From Vulcanimicrobiota bacterium (GTDB lineage Bacteria; Vulcanimicrobiota; Vulcanimicrobiia; Vulcanimicrobiales; Vulcanimicrobiaceae), in the NCBI GenBank assembly GCA_019245275.1, contig JAFARW010000102.1:1-15907 (forward strand): DNA of 15,907 nucleotides, in the 5' to 3' direction. Below are positions 13,262 through 15,907 of the stretch, piece by piece. Position numbers and translations under genes: made by a program. How positions within the stretch are numbered: position 1 is the first letter of the stretch; each line of letters opens with the position of its first letter. The notes under the pieces were generated by a model. That model did not search any database. It was not told the origin of the DNA and worked only from the letters and a program-made list of their open reading frames with translations.

Positions 13262-14650
13262 GTGGCTCAAGCGGCCCGCCGGCCGGGCGTCAACGTTTTC
13301 GACGAATCGCGCCCGATGTGGCAGATCTTCGGGATTTTCTTGATCCCGCTGCTCCTGAGCAACATCTTACAATCCGCTTCGAGTCTGATTTCGTCGATCT
13401 ACCTGGGCAGATTGATCGGCGTGCACGCGCTGGCCGCGGTGTCGGCGATCTTTCCGATTATCTTCTTTTTGATCTCGTTTTTGATCGGACTCTCGAATGG
13501 GAGTACCGTTCTGATCGGGCAGGCATTCGGCGCGCGCGATTTTCACACCATGAAGAAGGTCGCCGGCACAACGCTCGGCGCCAGCTTCTGGATAGCCATC
13601 ATCGTCGGTTCCGTCGGCGTACTCTTCTCACAGGACGTGCTGCGTTGGATCGACACGCCGCCGGACATTCTGCGGGATTCGACGATCTACGCTCAGTGGA
13701 TCTTCGCAGCGTCGCCGATCTTTTTCTTGTATCTCGTCTACACGACGTTCTTACGTGGCACCGGCGACTCTCAGACGCCGTTTTACTTTTTGATCCTCTC
13801 GACTGTAATCGCGTTGCTCGTGACGCCGGCGCTGATTCTCGGTTGGTTTGGATTGCCTCGCCTCGGGATTGTCGCGGCCGCCGTTTCGTTCGTCGTTTCG
13901 AATTTGGTCAGCTTCATCGCCCTGCTCGTTTATCTGCGGGCGCGCGGGCACGCGCTGAGGCTCGATTTGGAAACGCTGCGCGACGCGATCGTCATCGACT
14001 GGCGAGTCCTCTGGCGAGTCGTGCGCATCGGCGTGCCGACCGGTTTGCAAATCGTTATGATCTCGCTCGCGGAGATTGCCGTCCTTTCGTTCGTCAATCG
14101 TTTTGGATCGAGTGCGACGGCCGCCTACGGCGCCGTCAATCAAGTTGTTGCTTACGTTCAATTTCCAGCCGTATCGATCAGCATCGCCGCGTCGATCTTC
14201 GGCGCGCAGTGCATCGGCGCGCGGCGTGAAGACAAGTTGTCCAGCGTCATTCACTCCGGCGTCGCGCTGAACTACGTGATCGGCGGCACGATCATCGCCG
14301 TCTGCTACATCTTCGCATGGAACATCTTAGGTTGGTTCATTACGGCGCCGACGACGTTATCCACCGCGCACGGCCTGCTGATGATCACGCTGTGGAGCTA
14401 TCTGCTCTTCGGAAACTCGGCGGTCATCAGCGGCGTGATGAGAGCGAGCGGTTACGTTGTTTGGCCGACCTTCAACGGCATCTTCGCCATTTGGGGCATC
14501 GAGGTGCCCGCGGCCTACATCCTGATGCATCACTATGGTCTAACGGGTGTTTGGATGGGTTATCCGATCGCGTTCATCGTCGTGCTGCTGATGCAAACCG
14601 CGCTCTACACGTTCGTTTGGAAGAAACGGACGCACGAAAGGCTGGTCTGA
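13262..14650 (+). CDS. MATE-family multidrug efflux transporter
   Basis: This integral membrane protein exports drugs or other organic cations in exchange for H+ or Na+. At 462 residues it has about 12 hydrophobic segments in two related halves, each beginning with a MatE domain. The first half opens with MWQIFGIFLIPLLLSNILQS and continues through SSIYLGRLIGVHALAAVSAI and NGSTVLIGQAFGARD, the classic MATE helix 1-2 pattern with a polar GQxxGA loop. RIGVPTGLQIVMISLAEIAV begins the second half, with SVAASIFGAQCIGAR-type residues at IAASIFGAQCIGARR. The end is short and basic. The GTG start has a strong ribosome site at 13248-13253. Its place behind padR suggests that it is the regulated target; the substrate cannot be read from sequence. 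Confidence 0.93.
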   Translation: MAQAARRPGVNVFDESRPMWQIFGIFLIPLLLSNILQSASSLISSIYLGRLIGVHALAAVSAIFPIIFFLISFLIGLSNGSTVLIGQAFGARDFHTMKKVAGTTLGASFWIAIIVGSVGVLFSQDVLRWIDTPPDILRDSTIYAQWIFAASPIFFLYLVYTTFLRGTGDSQTPFYFLILSTVIALLVTPALILGWFGLPRLGIVAAAVSFVVSNLVSFIALLVYLRARGHALRLDLETLRDAIVIDWRVLWRVVRIGVPTGLQIVMISLAEIAVLSFVNRFGSSATAAYGAVNQVVAYVQFPAVSISIAASIFGAQCIGARREDKLSSVIHSGVALNYVIGGTIIAVCYIFAWNILGWFITAPTTLSTAHGLLMITLWSYLLFGNSAVISGVMRASGYVVWPTFNGIFAIWGIEVPAAYILMHHYGLTGVWMGYPIAFIVVLLMQTALYTFVWKKRTHERLV

Positions 14651-14652
14651 CG

Positions 14653-15907
14653 TTGCGATTGGCCACTGCGCTCGTCGGTCCGGTCTTCTTGCTCCTTTGT
14701 TTTGCTTCTCCGGTCTCAGCCGAAAACGGTGAGGGCGTTGTCCAAACGATCGCAGGCAGCGGAATCTCCGGTGTGGCGGATGGTGAGAGCCTCAGAGCGC
14801 AATTCCTTATGCCGGCCGGTGTGGCAGTTGGTTCCGGAAAGATCTACGTCAGCGACAGCGCGGCGCAGCGCATCAAAGCTATCTTGCCGAGCGGCATCGT
14901 TAGAACGGTGGCCGGAGGCGGACCACTGGTTGATTCAGGGCTGTACGTTCGTGGCGGTTATCGTGACGGTGCTGCACTCCAAGCTCGGTTCAATCGACCC
15001 ACCGGCATAGCTCTTGGTCAGCACGGCGAGCTCTACATTGCCGACACGTACAATCACTGCATTCGCGTGCTATCGCCGGACGGGCGCGTCTCGACCTTTG
15101 CAGGCAACGCCCGCAAACCCGGGCTTCGCGACGGACCGCGCCCGGTCGCACAATTCACTAGACCGCTTGGGATTGCGACCGACACTGAAGGGAACTTGTA
15201 CGTCGCGGACGTGCAGCTCCGCAAGATTACGCCGACTGGAGATGTCGTATCCCTGCCTTTCGGCAGCACACCTCTGGCCGTCGCGGTTAAGAACCGAACG
15301 CTCTTCATCAGCGATCTGATCGGCATCGTTGTCGTTGCGCCTGATGGAACACAAAAACTCTTTCCGAGCACGCCGGTACGCCGCCAATGCAACACGGGTA
15401 ATCCGGCGTTCGCTTCTCTTTGCAAGAGTGCCGAAAGGTTAAGCGGTGATGCGTTCCTCGGTTTTCCCTTAGGAATTGCTGCCCTAAGCAGGACGCGCGT
15501 TATGTTTACCGACGTGCGGAGCGACACGATTCGCACGCTCGATATAGTGACGAAAAATGTGGATGTCGTCGGAGGGGTAGCTAATGAAGATTTTTCCGCG
15601 GATGGCGGAGGTTATCGCAATGGACCGATGTCCGCTTCGAGATATAATGCGCCTTATGGTTTGGCGGTCGATGCGACCGGTCGCGTCCTGCTCGCTGACG
15701 CGGGAAATAAGCGGATACGCTCAATCCAACTCGATGAACACCCAACCGATCCTTCAACCGCGTCCATCGTCATATTCGGCGGCCCGTCCGTCTACTATGC
15801 GACGACGTGGCCACAGTCAATTGCAGCGTTAGTGCAAAGCGATCTCAACCGGAAAGGTCGTCCGGTTGCCGTTGCGGCGCAAATCGATCAGCAGAACACC
15901 GGAGATC
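14653..15907 (+). CDS. Secreted NHL-repeat protein, 3' truncated
   Basis: The frame beginning at TTG 14653 has no stop to the window end, giving 418 residues so far. It starts with a signal peptide (LATALVGPVFLLLCFASPVSA), with likely cleavage after VSA at about residue 23. NHL beta-propeller blades follow: PAGVAVGSGKIYVSDSAAQR (54-73), RPTGIALGQHGELYIADTYN (115-134), RPLGIATDTEGNLYVADVQL (170-189) and APYGLAVDATGRVLLADAGN (333-352), separated by loops with TVAGGG or TFAGNA and weaker blades between. Such propellers usually bind proteins or ligands outside the cell. After residue 370, SIVIFGGPSVYYATTWPQSI looks like a new domain, possibly an SGNH/GDSL hydrolase start, but that is weak. GAAAGG at 14636-14641 is 11 bases before TTG; a second TTG at 14659 is in frame. 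The gene begins two bases after the MATE stop. Confidence 0.82.
   Translation, partial: MRLATALVGPVFLLLCFASPVSAENGEGVVQTIAGSGISGVADGESLRAQFLMPAGVAVGSGKIYVSDSAAQRIKAILPSGIVRTVAGGGPLVDSGLYVRGGYRDGAALQARFNRPTGIALGQHGELYIADTYNHCIRVLSPDGRVSTFAGNARKPGLRDGPRPVAQFTRPLGIATDTEGNLYVADVQLRKITPTGDVVSLPFGSTPLAVAVKNRTLFISDLIGIVVVAPDGTQKLFPSTPVRRQCNTGNPAFASLCKSAERLSGDAFLGFPLGIAALSRTRVMFTDVRSDTIRTLDIVTKNVDVVGGVANEDFSADGGGYRNGPMSASRYNAPYGLAVDATGRVLLADAGNKRIRSIQLDEHPTDPSTASIVIFGGPSVYYATTWPQSIAALVQSDLNRKGRPVAVAAQIDQQNTGD

Noticed and set aside
13243..14229. 328-codon plus-strand frame overlapping the MATE gene
   Set aside because: Arginine/aspartate-rich shadow of the transporter in another frame; the MATE frame has a ribosome site and clear membrane helices.
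14702..15832. Several short frames on both strands across the NHL gene
   Set aside because: They are shadows of the single long TTG-started frame, which has a signal peptide and NHL blades and is open to the window end.

Overview
The window is GC-rich, gene-dense bacterial chromosome with about 20 protein-coding genes and almost no spacer DNA. No rRNA, tRNA, CRISPR array, insertion sequence or prophage gene was recognised. The gene mix suggests a flagellated bacterium of the Terrabacteria type. SepF and DivIVA sit together in a division cluster, RqcP, WhiA and glycolytic genes form one operon, and a FliA-type sigma factor follows flagellar rod genes. A poorly cultivated lineage such as Eremiobacterota (WPS-2) would fit, but that is inference and nothing here proves the phylum. 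At least seven genes appear to start with GTG or TTG, and many starts lack a clear Shine-Dalgarno site.

Layout. (1) Bases 1-2124, plus strand: the end of a division gene cluster, with yggS (5'-truncated), sepF and divIVA, followed by a gene of the gas-vesicle GvpL/GvpF family that overlaps divIVA. (2) 2145-3221: leuB, a leucine biosynthesis gene standing apart from leuC and leuD. (3) 3230-3604, minus strand: a small lipoprotein of unknown function. (4) 3682-6159, plus strand: a flagellar block of two FlgF/FlgG-type rod proteins, a 60-residue FlgJ-N-like protein, a FliA-like sigma factor and a small unknown protein. (5) 11885-6173, minus strand: a tightly packed operon rqcP-whiA-gap-pgk-tpiA-gpmI. 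It encodes the triose-phosphate part of glycolysis with a ribosome-rescue factor and the WhiA regulator at its head. (6) 11927-12688, plus strand: a uronate-dehydrogenase-like SDR enzyme. (7) 12729-14650, plus strand: a PadR repressor and MATE efflux pump pair with a palindrome-rich promoter. (8) 14653 to the window end, plus strand: a secreted NHL-repeat protein with no ATG start that runs off the window.

How they work together. SepF tethers FtsZ to the membrane and DivIVA marks curved membrane at septa and poles. GAPDH, PGK, TPI and iPGM are consecutive or adjacent glycolytic/gluconeogenic steps made from one message; enolase is not present here. PadR probably represses itself and the pump until a ligand releases it. 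The most unusual points are the lone GvpL/F gene locked to divIVA, the WhiA/RqcP-headed glycolytic operon, the compact flagellar rod set, and the padR promoter whose geometry predicts a leaderless message.
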